Origin: Mesorhizobium sp. M9A.F.Ca.ET.002.03.1.2
GTDB taxonomy: Bacteria > Pseudomonadota > Alphaproteobacteria > Rhizobiales > Rhizobiaceae
Assembly (NCBI RefSeq): GCF_003952365.1
Contig: NZ_CP034443.1
Coordinates: 4,209,001-4,273,000 of the forward strand
DNA length: 64,000 nt
Direction: 5' to 3'
Each line of letters opens with the position of its first letter. Positions within the stretch are counted from its first letter, which is position 1. Below the pieces are notes generated by a model that worked only from the letters and a program-made list of their open reading frames with translations, searched no databases and was not told the DNA's origin. A program made the translations under genes and the position numbers. This document shows, piece after piece, positions 9,101 to 20,969 of this stretch.

Positions 9101-9967
9101 CTACCGCGCGTACTTATCCGCCTTGCGGTTGCCGAGCAGCAGCTTGCGCTCGAGATGCGCCCTGAGCCCGCCGTAATAGGCAGTCAGGAAGGCCTTGGAA
9201 TCGATCGGCTCGATCTTCACGCCGATCTTGCGTCCGATCGTTTCCGTCACCGTCCGCAGCGCGAAATAATCGTCGCGCCGCAGCACTTCCTCCAGTCTGT
9301 GCAGTTCGGCGATGCCATAGGCGTCGAGCTGGGCGTGGCTGAACTGAAAGGCCTTGGCGACCGGATCCTGCCTTGCCGACAGATCCTCCATCAGCGTGCG
9401 CTTCGGCGCCTCGACGACCCAGGTTCCCGCCAGCAGATCGCCAATCCGCATGCGGTCGCGATTGAAAAGCGGGAACAGGGCGAACAGCAGCGCCCACACC
9501 AGTCCGAAGACCGTCGTCAGCGTATCGGCGACGCCCATCCCACCGCGTCCGGCGATAATCGACAGCGGCAGAAAGACTTCGATCTCGCGCATCAGGTTGC
9601 GGGCAATGACCTGATCAACCGACAGGCCGGCTCCGCTGCGCGACGCCACCCTGACGCCGACGATCCGCTTGCCGGGAGTCGATGCGCGCCGGCCGGCCTC
9701 AAAGGCGATGAAATAGACGTTGCGCAGAAAGAAGATCAGGATGATCCAGACGATGAAAAGCGGCTGCATTTGATCGGTGCCAAGGCCTCTCACCCCGAAC
9801 AGCGCGACAACCGTGACCACGATTGCAGCCGTGACGATGAACACGACATCGAGCAGGAAAGCGGCAGCCCGCGTGCCGGCATCGGCCAGCTTTATCTGGA
9901 GATCGACGCCTTCAGGCGTGATCAGCGAGCGTGTCGTCGCCTGTGCTGTGCGTCTAGCGGTCGCCAT
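9101..9967 (-). CDS. RDD-family membrane protein of the MoxR operon
   Basis: 288 aa. An RDD domain occupies roughly residues 20-165: the R of DAGTRAAAFLLD, three hydrophobic segments, and the D's in the RMRIGDLLAGTWVV motif near 158-171. A soluble C-terminal extension of about 110 residues rich in charged helices follows (LEEVLRRDDYFALRTV). The frame is open to 10114, but ATG at 9967 was chosen because it gives MATARRTAQ and a 14-bp overlap with the upstream SpoIIM-like gene, as expected for translational coupling. The function of the RDD domain is unknown; transport or complex scaffolding is usually suggested. Confidence 0.85.
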   Translation of the reverse strand: MATARRTAQATTRSLITPEGVDLQIKLADAGTRAAAFLLDVVFIVTAAIVVTVVALFGVRGLGTDQMQPLFIVWIILIFFLRNVYFIAFEAGRRASTPGKRIVGVRVASRSGAGLSVDQVIARNLMREIEVFLPLSIIAGRGGMGVADTLTTVFGLVWALLFALFPLFNRDRMRIGDLLAGTWVVEAPKRTLMEDLSARQDPVAKAFQFSHAQLDAYGIAELHRLEEVLRRDDYFALRTVTETIGRKIGVKIEPIDSKAFLTAYYGGLRAHLERKLLLGNRKADKYAR

Positions 9968-10970
9968 TCCGCACCACCTGGAACAGGTAGAAATAGCCGA
10001 CCCATAGCGCGAGCATGCCGCCGCCAATGGCATAGCGCGCGACATCGCCGGTGATCGTCTGCCTGCCGATGCCCTCGAGCAGCCCGGCAAACAGCAGCAT
10101 GACCGAAACGCCAACCATCGCGGTCGCCGCGACGCGTCCCGCGTGGGCCGCCGCCGTCATGCGGGAGAACTCACCGGGAAAGGCGATGCGCGTGCCGATG
10201 CGCATGCCGGCAGCGCCGGCCAGTGCGATGGCGAACAATTCGGTGGTGCCGTGAATGGCCAGCCAGCCGCCGAGCTCCGTGCCAAGCCCCTTTGCCCAGT
10301 AGACTTGGAACAGCGCGCCGAGCATGCAGCCGTTGAACAGCATCAGCAGCACCGTCGGCATCGCAAAGGCGAAGCCAAGCGCAAAGGCCAGGATTGCGAC
10401 CTGGACGTTGTGCGTGAAAAGGTAGGCGGCAAAACCCGATAGAAAGCCATTGTCGCCATCATAGAGCATCCCGCGCAGCAACTCGGCCGAAGCATCGGGG
10501 CCACGGCCTCCCGCCAGACCAGACGGAATGATCGCGTCAAACCAATCCTTGTCGGACGCCACCAGCCAGGCGCCGGCGCCGACGCCGACAAACATCAGCG
10601 CCACCGACACCAGCGTCTCGCGCCATAAATCGCGGATGGCACCGGGCCAGTCATACAGAAAGAAATCGCCAATGCGCTGCCGCAGTCCGCGGCGTGCCCC
10701 ATAGAGATAGAAGTAACCCCGCAGCGACAGGGATTCGAGATAGGCGATCAGCGCGCTGTCGAGGGATGTCGCTCTCGCTACCGAAAGGGAGGACAATGCC
10801 GACCGGTAGAGCAACGGCAGCGACAGCAGCTCTTCTTCCGACAGCGTTCGCGGCGCGCGCTTCTCAACGCGGGCGAGAAGCGCCTCGAACGCCTTCCAGT
10901 CGGCCTCGCGCTCCCGACGGAAGCTAGCCAGCGACTGGCGTACGGCATCGCCGCGTACCGGCACAGTCAC
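9954..10970 (-). CDS. Stage II sporulation protein M-like (DUF95) membrane protein
   Basis: 338 aa. A charged helical N-terminus (about 1-100) precedes about six to seven membrane segments. The family-typical THNVQVAILAFALGFAF and NGCMLGALF blocks lie near residues 187-225, and HGTTELFAIALAGAAG near 240-255. In non-sporulating bacteria this DUF95/SpoIIM family travels with MoxR-DUF58 operons, as here. Its stop overlaps the RDD gene by 14 bp and its start overlaps the DUF58 gene by 4 bp. Biochemical role unknown. Confidence 0.87.
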   Translation of the reverse strand: MTVPVRGDAVRQSLASFRREREADWKAFEALLARVEKRAPRTLSEEELLSLPLLYRSALSSLSVARATSLDSALIAYLESLSLRGYFYLYGARRGLRQRIGDFFLYDWPGAIRDLWRETLVSVALMFVGVGAGAWLVASDKDWFDAIIPSGLAGGRGPDASAELLRGMLYDGDNGFLSGFAAYLFTHNVQVAILAFALGFAFAMPTVLLMLFNGCMLGALFQVYWAKGLGTELGGWLAIHGTTELFAIALAGAAGMRIGTRIAFPGEFSRMTAAAHAGRVAATAMVGVSVMLLFAGLLEGIGRQTITGDVARYAIGGGMLALWVGYFYLFQVVRNGDR

Positions 10971-12277
10971 AACAAATCCTCCTGCTTGAACTGCAGGTAG
11001 CGCTCGACCAGCGCCGGTCCCAGCCTTTGATGGTCGGCTTCGATCACATGCGCGCCAAGCAGCCGCAACCGGCCGATGACGACCTGCCTTTCGCGCAAAA
11101 GCCCGCCGGCAACGACGGCGCGGGCGACATCCTCGCCGGACCGGGGCGGCATGTCGGCCAAGGCCTCCAACTCGACATCCCTCATCATCATGAACAGCAC
11201 CAGATGCCGCTCGGTGAGCCGGCCGACGGTGCGCAGCATCAATTCCGCGCTGATCGGATCGACGAAGTCGGTGAAGATGATCACCAGCGAGCGCCGGTCG
11301 AGTCGCGCCGCAAGCGTGGTCAGCGCCAGGGTGAAATTGGTCTCCTCATTGGAATAGTCGATCTCCGCCGCTCGTTTCTGGATCATCGCGAAACTGGCGG
11401 AGCCGCGCACCGCGCCGCTTGAGACGCGCGGCCGCGCATCGAAGCCGAACAGGCTGACCATGTCGCCGCCCTTGAGCGCGATGAACGCCGACAGCAAGGC
11501 GGCCGTCACCGCCCGGTCCACCTTCGGCACGCCGTCGACCGGCTCGCACATCAGCCGTCCGCTGTCGATGGCCAACACGATGTTGTTGTTTTCCTCGATA
11601 CGGAACTCGCGCGCCAGAAGCTTGCCATGGCGAGCGCTGCGCTTCCAGTCGATCATCCGCCGGCCCATGCCCGGCTGATAATCCTTGAGCGCCTCGAATT
11701 CCCGGCCCTGGCCGGCCCGGCGCTGCGCGTGCCCGTCGGGCAAGGCCTCGCGCTGCAGCAACGTGATTGCCTGGTCGCGGGCGCTGCTTACGTCGGGCAA
11801 CACCGCCACCTTGCTGTCCATCGGCAGAATGACCTGGTTCCAGACCAGTCCGAACGGCCCGCGCCAGCGCACCCACAGACGATCGAAGCTGGCGATGCCG
11901 CGCCGCAGCGCCTGAAACCGAAGGTCGAGCGATCCGCCGTCGCTGGTCGGGGCCAGGGCTCCGCCGGTGCGGCCTATTGGCGCCAGGCGCTCGTCATGGC
12001 CGACGCGCGCCTCCAGCGTCCGCGGCCGGCCCGAAAAACGGGTGGCGACATGGACGGTGAACTCTCCACCAACGCCGACCTGCGGCGGCGCGTGGAGGCT
12101 GGCCGTCAGCGATGCCCGGCCGTGTCCTGCCGCGGCGTCCACCGCCAGGAAGGCGAGCAGCAAGCAGATCCACAGCAATCCGAGATACCACAATGACGGC
12201 ACCGCCAGCGCGACCAGGAAGGCCGGCACCGCGCCTGCCGCCGCCGTCCATACTGCTCGGCCACTCGGATAGATCAA
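10967..12277 (-). CDS. DUF58 domain protein (vWA-like)
   Basis: 436 aa. Two N-terminal membrane segments (about residues 8-50) are followed by a beta-rich region and the DUF58 core. The signature is GREFEALKDYQPG...DWKRSARHGKL near residues 200-230, followed by AIDSGRLM, a DxSxx metal-site motif as in von Willebrand A domains. It overlaps both neighbours by 4 bp. Known context: DUF58 proteins are partners of MoxR AAA+ ATPases, in systems thought to insert metal cofactors or remodel envelope protein complexes. Confidence 0.9.
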   Translation of the reverse strand: MIYPSGRAVWTAAAGAVPAFLVALAVPSLWYLGLLWICLLLAFLAVDAAAGHGRASLTASLHAPPQVGVGGEFTVHVATRFSGRPRTLEARVGHDERLAPIGRTGGALAPTSDGGSLDLRFQALRRGIASFDRLWVRWRGPFGLVWNQVILPMDSKVAVLPDVSSARDQAITLLQREALPDGHAQRRAGQGREFEALKDYQPGMGRRMIDWKRSARHGKLLAREFRIEENNNIVLAIDSGRLMCEPVDGVPKVDRAVTAALLSAFIALKGGDMVSLFGFDARPRVSSGAVRGSASFAMIQKRAAEIDYSNEETNFTLALTTLAARLDRRSLVIIFTDFVDPISAELMLRTVGRLTERHLVLFMMMRDVELEALADMPPRSGEDVARAVVAGGLLRERQVVIGRLRLLGAHVIEADHQRLGPALVERYLQFKQEDLL

Positions 12278-13230
12278 CGTGGCGCTTCCGTCTGGTCGAC
12301 CAGGTCGGAGACGATCTGCTCGACCAGGCGGCCATCGATCTGAGCAGCCGGCGACAGGATGACGCGATGGCGCAGCGCCGGCACCGCCAGCGCCTTGACG
12401 TCGTCGGGGATCACATAGGCGCGGCCGTCCAGCGCCGCCCGCGCTCGTGCCGCCCGGGCCAGCATGGCGCCCGCGCGTGGACTGGCTCCGACTTCCAGGT
12501 CCGGGCTTTCGCGTGTGGCGCGCACCAGAGCCGCGATGTAACCGACGACGTCGTCGACAAGCGTTACGGAGCCGACGGTGGCGAGCGCGGCCTCCAGTGC
12601 CTTGCGGTCCGCCTGGGCCTTGATGCCGTACTGCGCGATGTCATGCGAAGCGGAGCCGCCGCCGTGATGGATGATGATGGCCCGTTCTTCCTCGGGGCCG
12701 GGATAGCTGACCCGGTGCTTGAACAGGAAGCGGTCGAGCTGTGCCTCGGGCAGGGGATAGACGCCCTGATGCTCGATCGGGTTCTGGGTCGCGACCACCA
12801 TGAAGTGACGGCCCAGCGAATGCGTGGTGCCGTCAAAGGTGACCGCATGCTCCTGCATCGCCTCCAGCAGCGCTGCCTGCGTCTTCGGCGGCGTGCGGTT
12901 GATCTCGTCGGCAAGCAGAAGGTCGCAGAAGATCGGACCGCGCGTCAGCGTGAACTGTCCGGTCTGGAAATTGTAGATGTTCGATCCGACGATGTCGCCA
13001 GGCATCAGGTCCGGGGTGAACTGGATGCGTCCGTAAGCGATGCCCAGAGCTTGCGCGAAGCAGCGCGCGGTCATTGTCTTGGCCGTGCCCGGAGGGCCTT
13101 CCAACAGGATATGCCCGCCGGCGAACAAGGCGGTCAGCATCAGGTCGACCGTGTCGTGCTGCCCGGTGATCGCCTTGGCCACTTCTTCCCTGATCCGTGT
13201 CGCCAGGGCCTTCACATCATCGACGTTCAC
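12274..13230 (-). CDS. MoxR-family AAA+ ATPase
   Basis: 318 aa, normal for MoxR. Walker A GPPGTAKT near residues 42-49, Walker [10 protein letters not shown] near 103-111, and the sensor-1 segment [12 protein letters not shown] near 139-150. A C-terminal AAA lid follows ([20 protein letters not shown] near 255-275). A chaperone-like ATPase acting with the DUF58 protein encoded next (4-bp overlap). The start overlaps the stop of the DUF4350 gene by 14 bp. The operon partner set (DUF4129-like, DUF4350, DUF58, SpoIIM, RDD) is typical of one MoxR subfamily; the client protein is unknown. Confidence 0.93.
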   Translation of the reverse strand: MNVDDVKALATRIREEVAKAITGQHDTVDLMLTALFAGGHILLEGPPGTAKTMTARCFAQALGIAYGRIQFTPDLMPGDIVGSNIYNFQTGQFTLTRGPIFCDLLLADEINRTPPKTQAALLEAMQEHAVTFDGTTHSLGRHFMVVATQNPIEHQGVYPLPEAQLDRFLFKHRVSYPGPEEERAIIIHHGGGSASHDIAQYGIKAQADRKALEAALATVGSVTLVDDVVGYIAALVRATRESPDLEVGASPRAGAMLARAARARAALDGRAYVIPDDVKALAVPALRHRVILSPAAQIDGRLVEQIVSDLVDQTEAPR

Positions 13231-14416
13231 CGAGCCTCCTTGCCGTCCAATCGTGCAGCCGCTCCGCTGCTTCGTGCATTTGCGTCAGGCTCTTCGCCTC
13301 GCCGGTGGCTTGCGCCCGCGCGGTAAATCCGCCGACCTCGTCCTTATCGCGAGAATCGAGCCAGTGGTCGAGTGCTTCGCCTTGCAGCCCATGTGGGGCG
13401 CCCAGCAGCGCGCCGGCGCGCACCCGTGCCAAGGCTGCGTAGCGGTCCCCCAGTTCCTCCAGCCGCCCGGCCCGCCGCAACAGCATTGCCGTTGTGTCCA
13501 CCAGCGCGCGCTTGCCGAAGGCTATAGCGCGCGATTCAGCACGCGCTGGGCCGAAACGGCCAAGGCCATGCAGGAACGCCAGCGCCGCCGCGATCAGGAT
13601 CGTCAGTGTCAGCGCCAGGAACGGCGGCTCGACCAAAAGCTTGGCGAGATCGTATTTGCGGCCCGCGCCATGCAGCGTCAGATCGAACATCACCCGGCCT
13701 TCTTCGGGCTGCAGGAAGGCGATCAGCTTCAGCGCCGCCGCGGCCCTGTCGGGATCCTTGAGCCCGGCATTGTTGATCAGGTCGGGGTCGGTCAGGATGT
13801 AGAACGGCTTGTCTTCCACCTCGGTCAGCACGGCCTTGCCGTTGCCGGCTGCAATGAGCGGGGCTTGGTCGGGCACCCATTGCAGCTGATCGGGAACGTT
13901 GACCATCTGGCCCGCGACATCGAACTGCTTCACCGTGCTCTCGCCATTGCCGATCTTCGCGTTGGCGATCCGGCCGAGCCAGCTATTGATTACCGAATCG
14001 GGCAGCCGCTCTGTTTTCATCTCCCATCCCTCGTGGTGCCATAGCGGCATGGTCTGCCATTTGGGCAACACGAACAGTGTGTCCAGTTCCTCACGAAACT
14101 CGATGATGCGGCTGAGCGCTTCGGGATCGCTGTCGGGCGAAATGGTGACGATCATCAAGGCGGGATCGGTCAGGTCGCTTTCGTTGCGCGCCATGGAGGG
14201 TGAATCGCCGGTCAGGCGCAGCCATTTCGCCAGCCCTGCATAACCGGAGCCACCGCTGGACAGCGGCGTCGCCCCGCCATCGCTGGGCTGCCTGAAATCG
14301 GGAGCATAGGTGGACAGCAGGAAGAAGCCTGCCGCCGCGAGCAGGCTGGCGAAAATCCCCCAGAACAGCGTTCTTCGATTGAACGGTTCGTGCGCCTCGA
14401 TCGCCGGTGCGCTCAT
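13217..14416 (-). CDS. DUF4350-domain membrane protein
   Basis: 399 aa. An N-terminal membrane anchor (about residues 17-38) is followed by a periplasmic-looking domain with SSGGSGYAGLAKWLRLTG (about 53-70), a pattern typical of DUF4350, which resembles class I glutamine-amidotransferase-like folds. A second hydrophobic segment lies near 268-285, then a cytosolic helical tail. Gene order and overlaps (4 bp upstream, 14 bp downstream) place it in the MoxR operon. No catalytic activity can be assigned. Confidence 0.85.
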   Translation of the reverse strand: MSAPAIEAHEPFNRRTLFWGIFASLLAAAGFFLLSTYAPDFRQPSDGGATPLSSGGSGYAGLAKWLRLTGDSPSMARNESDLTDPALMIVTISPDSDPEALSRIIEFREELDTLFVLPKWQTMPLWHHEGWEMKTERLPDSVINSWLGRIANAKIGNGESTVKQFDVAGQMVNVPDQLQWVPDQAPLIAAGNGKAVLTEVEDKPFYILTDPDLINNAGLKDPDRAAAALKLIAFLQPEEGRVMFDLTLHGAGRKYDLAKLLVEPPFLALTLTILIAAALAFLHGLGRFGPARAESRAIAFGKRALVDTTAMLLRRAGRLEELGDRYAALARVRAGALLGAPHGLQGEALDHWLDSRDKDEVGGFTARAQATGEAKSLTQMHEAAERLHDWTARRLGERR

Positions 14417-15030
14417 GTCCAGGCATCCCGAAAGGCGAAACGCTCATAGGCGCCGCGCGCCTGTTGCCAGCCTTCGGCGCCGACCGGTCGGCTCGCGAAC
14501 AGCGCGGCCTCGACGATGCGCGCGATCTCGGTGAATGCGTGGCGAGCCCGTGCCGGCAGGGAAGGGGCATTGGCGATGTCGCGCGCCGTTAGCGACGGCC
14601 GCAGGAAGTCGGGCAGCCGTCCGGCAATATCGGCGACGCTGCGGCGAAGCAGGAGATGGACCGCTTCGTCATAGTCGCCCCGCGCCGCCAACACGTCGGC
14701 CTCCGACAGCAGGATCTGCGCGGCGCCGGCATCGGGGCGCCAGACTTCCTCAGCTTCGATCTCGTGCTTTGCCCGCCGCCACGGCAGACGCCAGGCGACG
14801 CCTTTCACCTCAAGCACGATCAATAACAGGATGATCGCGGCACCCGATATCACCGCCCCCCAGAACAGATAGATCATGTAGGGGCCGAGCCAGGACAACA
14901 GGTCCGCCAAGGGCTTCAGCCATTCCGGCGGTTTGGGCGGCACATAGGCCGGCAGATCGAACTGGATCGAATCGTCCGCAAGCAACTGCTTGTGCAGTTC
15001 CACCAGCCCCCCGATGTCCGGCTCTGCCAC
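14413..15030 (-). CDS. DUF4129-like membrane protein, first gene of the MoxR operon
   Basis: About 205 aa. One strong membrane segment (about residues 50-72) is followed by a basic region and a helical C-terminal domain with EADVLAARGDYDEAVHLLLRR, characteristic of DUF4129 proteins found in MoxR operons. The start is uncertain: the frame is open to a TTG at 15111, but GTG at 15030 has a GGGGAG Shine-Dalgarno about 6 bp upstream and gives VAEPDIGGLVELHKQ, so it is preferred. It overlaps the DUF4350 gene by 4 bp. The promoter should lie in the 15031-15173 divergent spacer. Confidence 0.75.
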   Translation of the reverse strand: MAEPDIGGLVELHKQLLADDSIQFDLPAYVPPKPPEWLKPLADLLSWLGPYMIYLFWGAVISGAAIILLLIVLEVKGVAWRLPWRRAKHEIEAEEVWRPDAGAAQILLSEADVLAARGDYDEAVHLLLRRSVADIAGRLPDFLRPSLTARDIANAPSLPARARHAFTEIARIVEAALFASRPVGAEGWQQARGAYERFAFRDAWT

Positions 15031-15173
15031 TTCACCGCTCCCCACGCAACCTGCGGTTCCACGTGGACACTGGCAATGCTGCAAGACAATTGCAAGCGCG
15101 TCCAACCACAAGTATCAATCTTGGCGAATTATACTTTCTGATTTCGGATATCTATGAGCAGGGGGTAATATAC

Positions 15174-15938
15174 ATGGCTTCAATCGCCAGCGAGCGACCG
15201 GACAAGTTCCGCATCGGCAGGGTTTTCAACGACAGCTTTGCGGTCATCAGCCGAAATCCCGTCCTTTGCCTCGGGCTGGCAGTGCTGTTTTCGGGTTTGC
15301 CGACACTCCTCTACCAGCTTTGGATCTGGGAATCGGTGACCGGCATCGGGACAACCGCCCCGGAATTCTCGGCCCAACGCGTCACTTTCACGGTCGTTGC
15401 CGTGCTGATTTCCATGGTGCTGGCGGCCATTTTGCAGGCGGCGCTGGTGCGCGGGGCCATCGAGGATCTGAACGGCAAGCGGCCTGCGATAGGCGATTGC
15501 ATCGGGACGGCGCTTTCCCTCCTGTTGCCGGTAATAGGCATTGCAGTGCTGGTCACGCTTGGCGCCGGACTGGGCTTCATGTTTCTCATCGTTCCCGGCA
15601 TCATATTGTGGCTTCGCTGGTCGGTCGCCGTGCCGGCTTTGGTTCAGGAGCGGCTGGGGGTGCTCGGCAGCATGAAGCGCAGTCGCGACCTGACCAAGGG
15701 GAGCCGTTGGGCGCTGTTCGGATTCTGGATCATCCTGATCATCGCCGCGATCGCCATCCAGCTCGTGCTCAGCCAACTCGTCACGATTTTCGGCATGACT
15801 GTGGCCCTCGTCCTGGACGCCCTGGTGACATCAGTCGTGTCCGTGGTGACGTCGGTCGCCCCGGCGGTCAGCTATGTCGAACTGCGCGAGGTCAAGGAAG
15901 GCACGAGCGTCAACGAACTGGCGGAAATCTTCTCATAG
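15174..15938 (+). CDS. Multi-pass membrane protein (glycerophosphodiester-phosphodiesterase membrane-domain-like)
   Basis: 254 aa, five to six predicted membrane helices. The segment WLRWSVAVPALVQERLGVLGS followed by MKRSRDLTKGSRWALFG (about residues 143-180) is the hallmark of a broad family of bacterial membrane proteins often annotated as YciC-like or GDPD-membrane domain. ATG at 15174 was chosen over an upstream in-frame start at 15063 because AGCAGGGGG lies 8-10 bp before it and the upstream extension is not hydrophobic or family-like. It diverges from the MoxR operon. Function unknown. Confidence 0.82.
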   Translation: MASIASERPDKFRIGRVFNDSFAVISRNPVLCLGLAVLFSGLPTLLYQLWIWESVTGIGTTAPEFSAQRVTFTVVAVLISMVLAAILQAALVRGAIEDLNGKRPAIGDCIGTALSLLLPVIGIAVLVTLGAGLGFMFLIVPGIILWLRWSVAVPALVQERLGVLGSMKRSRDLTKGSRWALFGFWIILIIAAIAIQLVLSQLVTIFGMTVALVLDALVTSVVSVVTSVAPAVSYVELREVKEGTSVNELAEIFS

Positions 15939-15947
15939 CGGGCCGAT

Positions 15948-18052
<2,105 letters not shown>

Positions 18053-18053
<1 letters not shown>

Positions 18054-19375
18054 CAATAAAGCGTCCGGTAGAGGTCGCAGACAGCCACCGGATCGAGACC
18101 GGCAAGGCGCTCTGTCTCATGCCGCTTGAGGCCGACGAAAGTCTCGACGAAGACCGGTGCGAACCATCCGGTGACGGTTCGGTCGGCGGTGAGCGCGTCG
18201 AGCGCCGCCGGCAGGGTTTCAGGCAGGCGTACGAGACCGAGCTTCTTGCGCTCCGCCTCGCTCATCAGCGTCGGGTCGCCGGTGACCAGCGGTGGTGCCG
18301 GCAGCTTGGCCTTCAGCCCTTCCAGTCCCGCGCGCACGATGGCCGCCAGCGACAGATAGGGATTGCCGGTGGCGTCGGCGGCCCGGTATTCGATGTTGTA
18401 TTGCCGCGCCGGATCGCGCCCGCCGATCGTCACCGTCGGGCAGATGCGTAAGGACGCCTCGCGATCGCGATCGGCAAGCCAGGTGTAGGACGAGCTCCAG
18501 CTATGCGGCTTCAGCCGGTAGTAGGACGACACACTCGCCGCCGTCATGGCGGTGATACCGGGCAGATGGCGCAGCACGCCGGCACAGAAGGCGCCGGCCT
18601 GGCTGGAAAGACCGCCCGGCCGCGTCGCATCGTAGGTCGCCGGCTTGCCGGCCTCGTCGACGAAGCTGAAATGGATATGGACGCCGTTGCCGACGGCATC
18701 GGGAGCAGGTTTCGGTGTGAAGCTGGCGCGCCAGCCGGCATTGCGCGCCACTTCGCGGGTGATTTCTCGGATGGCAACGGCGCGGTCGGCTGCGGCAAGC
18801 GCGTCGGCCGGCTCGTGCGTCACCTCGAACTGGTCGGCACCGAATTCGGCGATGACCACTTCGGGCGCCACGCCCGCTTCCTCCAGCGCCGCCATCAGAT
18901 TGGGCGCAAACGGGTCGGCGCGGCGCAGCGCGGCGAACGACATCGAATGACCCAGCCCGAAGCCGGCGTCGGCGATGTGGAACTCATGCTCGAAGGCGGC
19001 GACCAGGGAAAGCCCGGTCGCGGCCTTCAGTTCCGCCAGCGCGTCTATCAGCATGGTGCGCGTGCAGCCGACCCAAGGGCCGCCGTCGAGTTCGACGATG
19101 TTGCCGACGACCATGTCGAAGGGCGTCGCCGATCCGGTCAGCACTGTCCGAAAACGCGCGTTGAGATCGGGCACCAGCCGCACGTCGCCGGACGAACCCC
19201 AGGGATTGGGATCGACGATGGAATTGAACGGCGTCAGCGACAGATTGGCCTGCAGCCAGCCGACGCCGGTGGCGGCGATCTTCTGCAGCTTGCTTTCGAC
19301 GACCGAGCGGCCGCGCGTGATGGCGGAGAGATCGGTGGTGACGACGGCAACGAGCGGTTCGACGGTCGATGTCAT
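18053..19375 (-). CDS. Glutamine synthetase-like (gamma-glutamyl-amine ligase type) enzyme
   Basis: 440 aa. The glutamine synthetase catalytic signatures are present: FEHEFHI near residue 127, GNGVHIHFS near 228, the YYRLKPHSW segment near 288, and NIEYRAADATGNPYL near 332. The protein lacks close resemblance to nitrogen-assimilating GlnA and sits in a catabolic operon, as do PuuA/IpuC-type enzymes that couple glutamate to an amine with ATP. This role is inferred. ATG at 19375 overlaps the stop of the isochorismatase-like gene by 4 bp; its own stop overlaps the next start. Confidence 0.85.
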
Positions 19376-20019
19376 GCGGCTTTTCCCAAGGCTTCGAAGC
19401 GATCGACGACGGTGGCCGTATCGGTGACCCAGCAATAGCCGCCGAAGGCCATGAGCGCGCCGTCATGGCGCTCCTGCGTGGCGGCGGCGCAGGCATCCGA
19501 CACGCAAGTGACGAGATAGCCGCGGTCGGCGGCGTCGCGCACCGCCATGTCGACGCACTGGTCGGTCATGATGCCGGCAACGATCAGGTAACGCACGCCG
19601 AGATTCTTCAGCACATAGTCGATATTGGTCGAGTTGAAGACGCCGGACGACGTCTTCGGCAGCATGATCTCGTCGCCGACCGGCGCCAGCGATGGCACCG
19701 GCAAGCCCTCCGGCAGGCTGGGAGCGATATGGATCGGCGTCAGCTTGTGATCAAGCGAGCGGTCGCGGCCGTCTTCCGTCAGGCTCTGGATGATGGTGTG
19801 GATCACCTCGACGCCATTGGCGCGGGCCGCCGCCAGCAGGCGCTCCTGGTTGGGGATCGTCTGCGATGCCGTCTGCCGGTAGAAATAGTGGTCGGGGCCG
19901 CGCTCCGGATGCGACGGATCGGCGCCGGGCTCCAGCCAGATGCGCTGCATGTCGACCACGAGCAACGCGGTTTCGCCGGCCCGGAACGGCTCGTTTCGTT
20001 TTGGCAGTGGTTGCGTCAT
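19372..20019 (-). CDS. Isochorismatase-family cysteine hydrolase
   Basis: 215 aa, typical for the family. The catalytic triad is readable: Asp in LLVVDMQ near residue 23, Lys in MLPKTSSGVF near 120, and Cys in IMTDQCVDMAVRDAADRGY near 154. Members hydrolyse amides such as N-carbamoylsarcosine, nicotinamide or ureas, so here it probably opens an amide or carbamoyl intermediate of the same pathway. Stop and start codons overlap both neighbours by 4 bp (RpiR upstream, GS-like downstream), so it is translationally coupled. Confidence 0.88.
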   Translation of the reverse strand: MTQPLPKRNEPFRAGETALLVVDMQRIWLEPGADPSHPERGPDHYFYRQTASQTIPNQERLLAAARANGVEVIHTIIQSLTEDGRDRSLDHKLTPIHIAPSLPEGLPVPSLAPVGDEIMLPKTSSGVFNSTNIDYVLKNLGVRYLIVAGIMTDQCVDMAVRDAADRGYLVTCVSDACAAATQERHDGALMAFGGYCWVTDTATVVDRFEALGKAA

Positions 20020-20969
20020 GCTTTCTGGCCCTGCTTTGTTGATTTGGTTTGGGCGGATTTAGGTTGGGCCGATTTGGGCCCGGGCGTCCTACGCGCCCCG
20101 TTCTCTTCGAGACCGGCGCTGTCGAGGGTCACGGCATTGGCATGCCGCACGTCTTCGAGCCTCTCGATGCGTTCGCGAGCGGCATCGCCCAGCGAGGAGA
20201 CGATCTGGGCGACCAGCGCCTCCATCTGCGCGATCGCCGGCGCCAGCGTGTCATAGGGCGAGGCGACTTCCAGCGGACTGACGATGGTAACCTCGGCGAG
20301 ATCGGCGATCGGCGACAGCCACTGGTCGGTGAACAGCACGATGCGCACGTCGCGCGCCGCCGCCTGCCTGGCGTAGTCGATGACGTCGAACTGGTAGCGG
20401 CGATAATCGAAAACGACCAATACGTCACGGCGGCCGAGATCGGCCAGCGTGTCGAAAGCCTGTGCCGACAGCGTGCCGAGGTCGCGCACGCCCGGCCTGA
20501 ACTGCAGCATGTAGCCGGCGAACATGCTGGCGATATGGCGGCTGAAACGACCGCCGAGCATAACCACCTCACCCTTGGTCTCCATCAGCAAACGGGCGGC
20601 GCGCTCGTAGCTCTGCAGCGGCGTCAGGCTGACGGATTTCTCGAGCGCGGCGCCGACGGAGCCAAGATAGGCGAGGATGGCGCTGTCTTCAGCGCCTGTC
20701 GGCCGCTTGGCCTCCATCATCAGCAGGGGCGAATGCAGCCTGGCCTCGACCTCCGCCAGAAGCTTGGCCTGAAAATCCGGGAAGCCATCATAGCCGAGCT
20801 TCACCACCAGCCTGACCACGGTTGGGTCGCTGACGCCGGCGCGCCGGGCGAGTGACGAAGCAGTGCCAAGGCCGGAGGTCGGATAGTCGGTCAAAAGCAG
20901 CCGGACGATCTTTTCCTCCGACGGCGTCAGCACAATATCCCCGCGCATCAGAACGTCGCGTATCGCCAT
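20016..20969 (-). CDS. RpiR-family transcriptional regulator
   Basis: 317 aa. An N-terminal RpiR helix-turn-helix (about residues 1-80: LTPSEEKIVRLLLTDYP, then ASSLARRAGVSDPTVVRLVVKLGYDGFPDFQ) is followed by a SIS-type ligand-binding domain (about 120-255). The last 25 residues are a low-complexity KSAQPKSAQTKS tail of unknown significance. It heads the leftward operon and is divergent from the FAD-oxidoreductase/Liv operon, so it is the obvious regulator of both arms, sensing a pathway intermediate through the SIS domain. Confidence 0.9.
   Translation of the reverse strand: MAIRDVLMRGDIVLTPSEEKIVRLLLTDYPTSGLGTASSLARRAGVSDPTVVRLVVKLGYDGFPDFQAKLLAEVEARLHSPLLMMEAKRPTGAEDSAILAYLGSVGAALEKSVSLTPLQSYERAARLLMETKGEVVMLGGRFSRHIASMFAGYMLQFRPGVRDLGTLSAQAFDTLADLGRRDVLVVFDYRRYQFDVIDYARQAAARDVRIVLFTDQWLSPIADLAEVTIVSPLEVASPYDTLAPAIAQMEALVAQIVSSLGDAARERIERLEDVRHANAVTLDSAGLEENGARRTPGPKSAQPKSAQTKSTKQGQKA

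Noticed and set aside
15063..15173. Longer N-terminus for the membrane protein at 15174
   Set aside because: The extra 37 residues lack a ribosome site and overlap the divergent gene's start; ATG 15174 has AGCAGGGGG.
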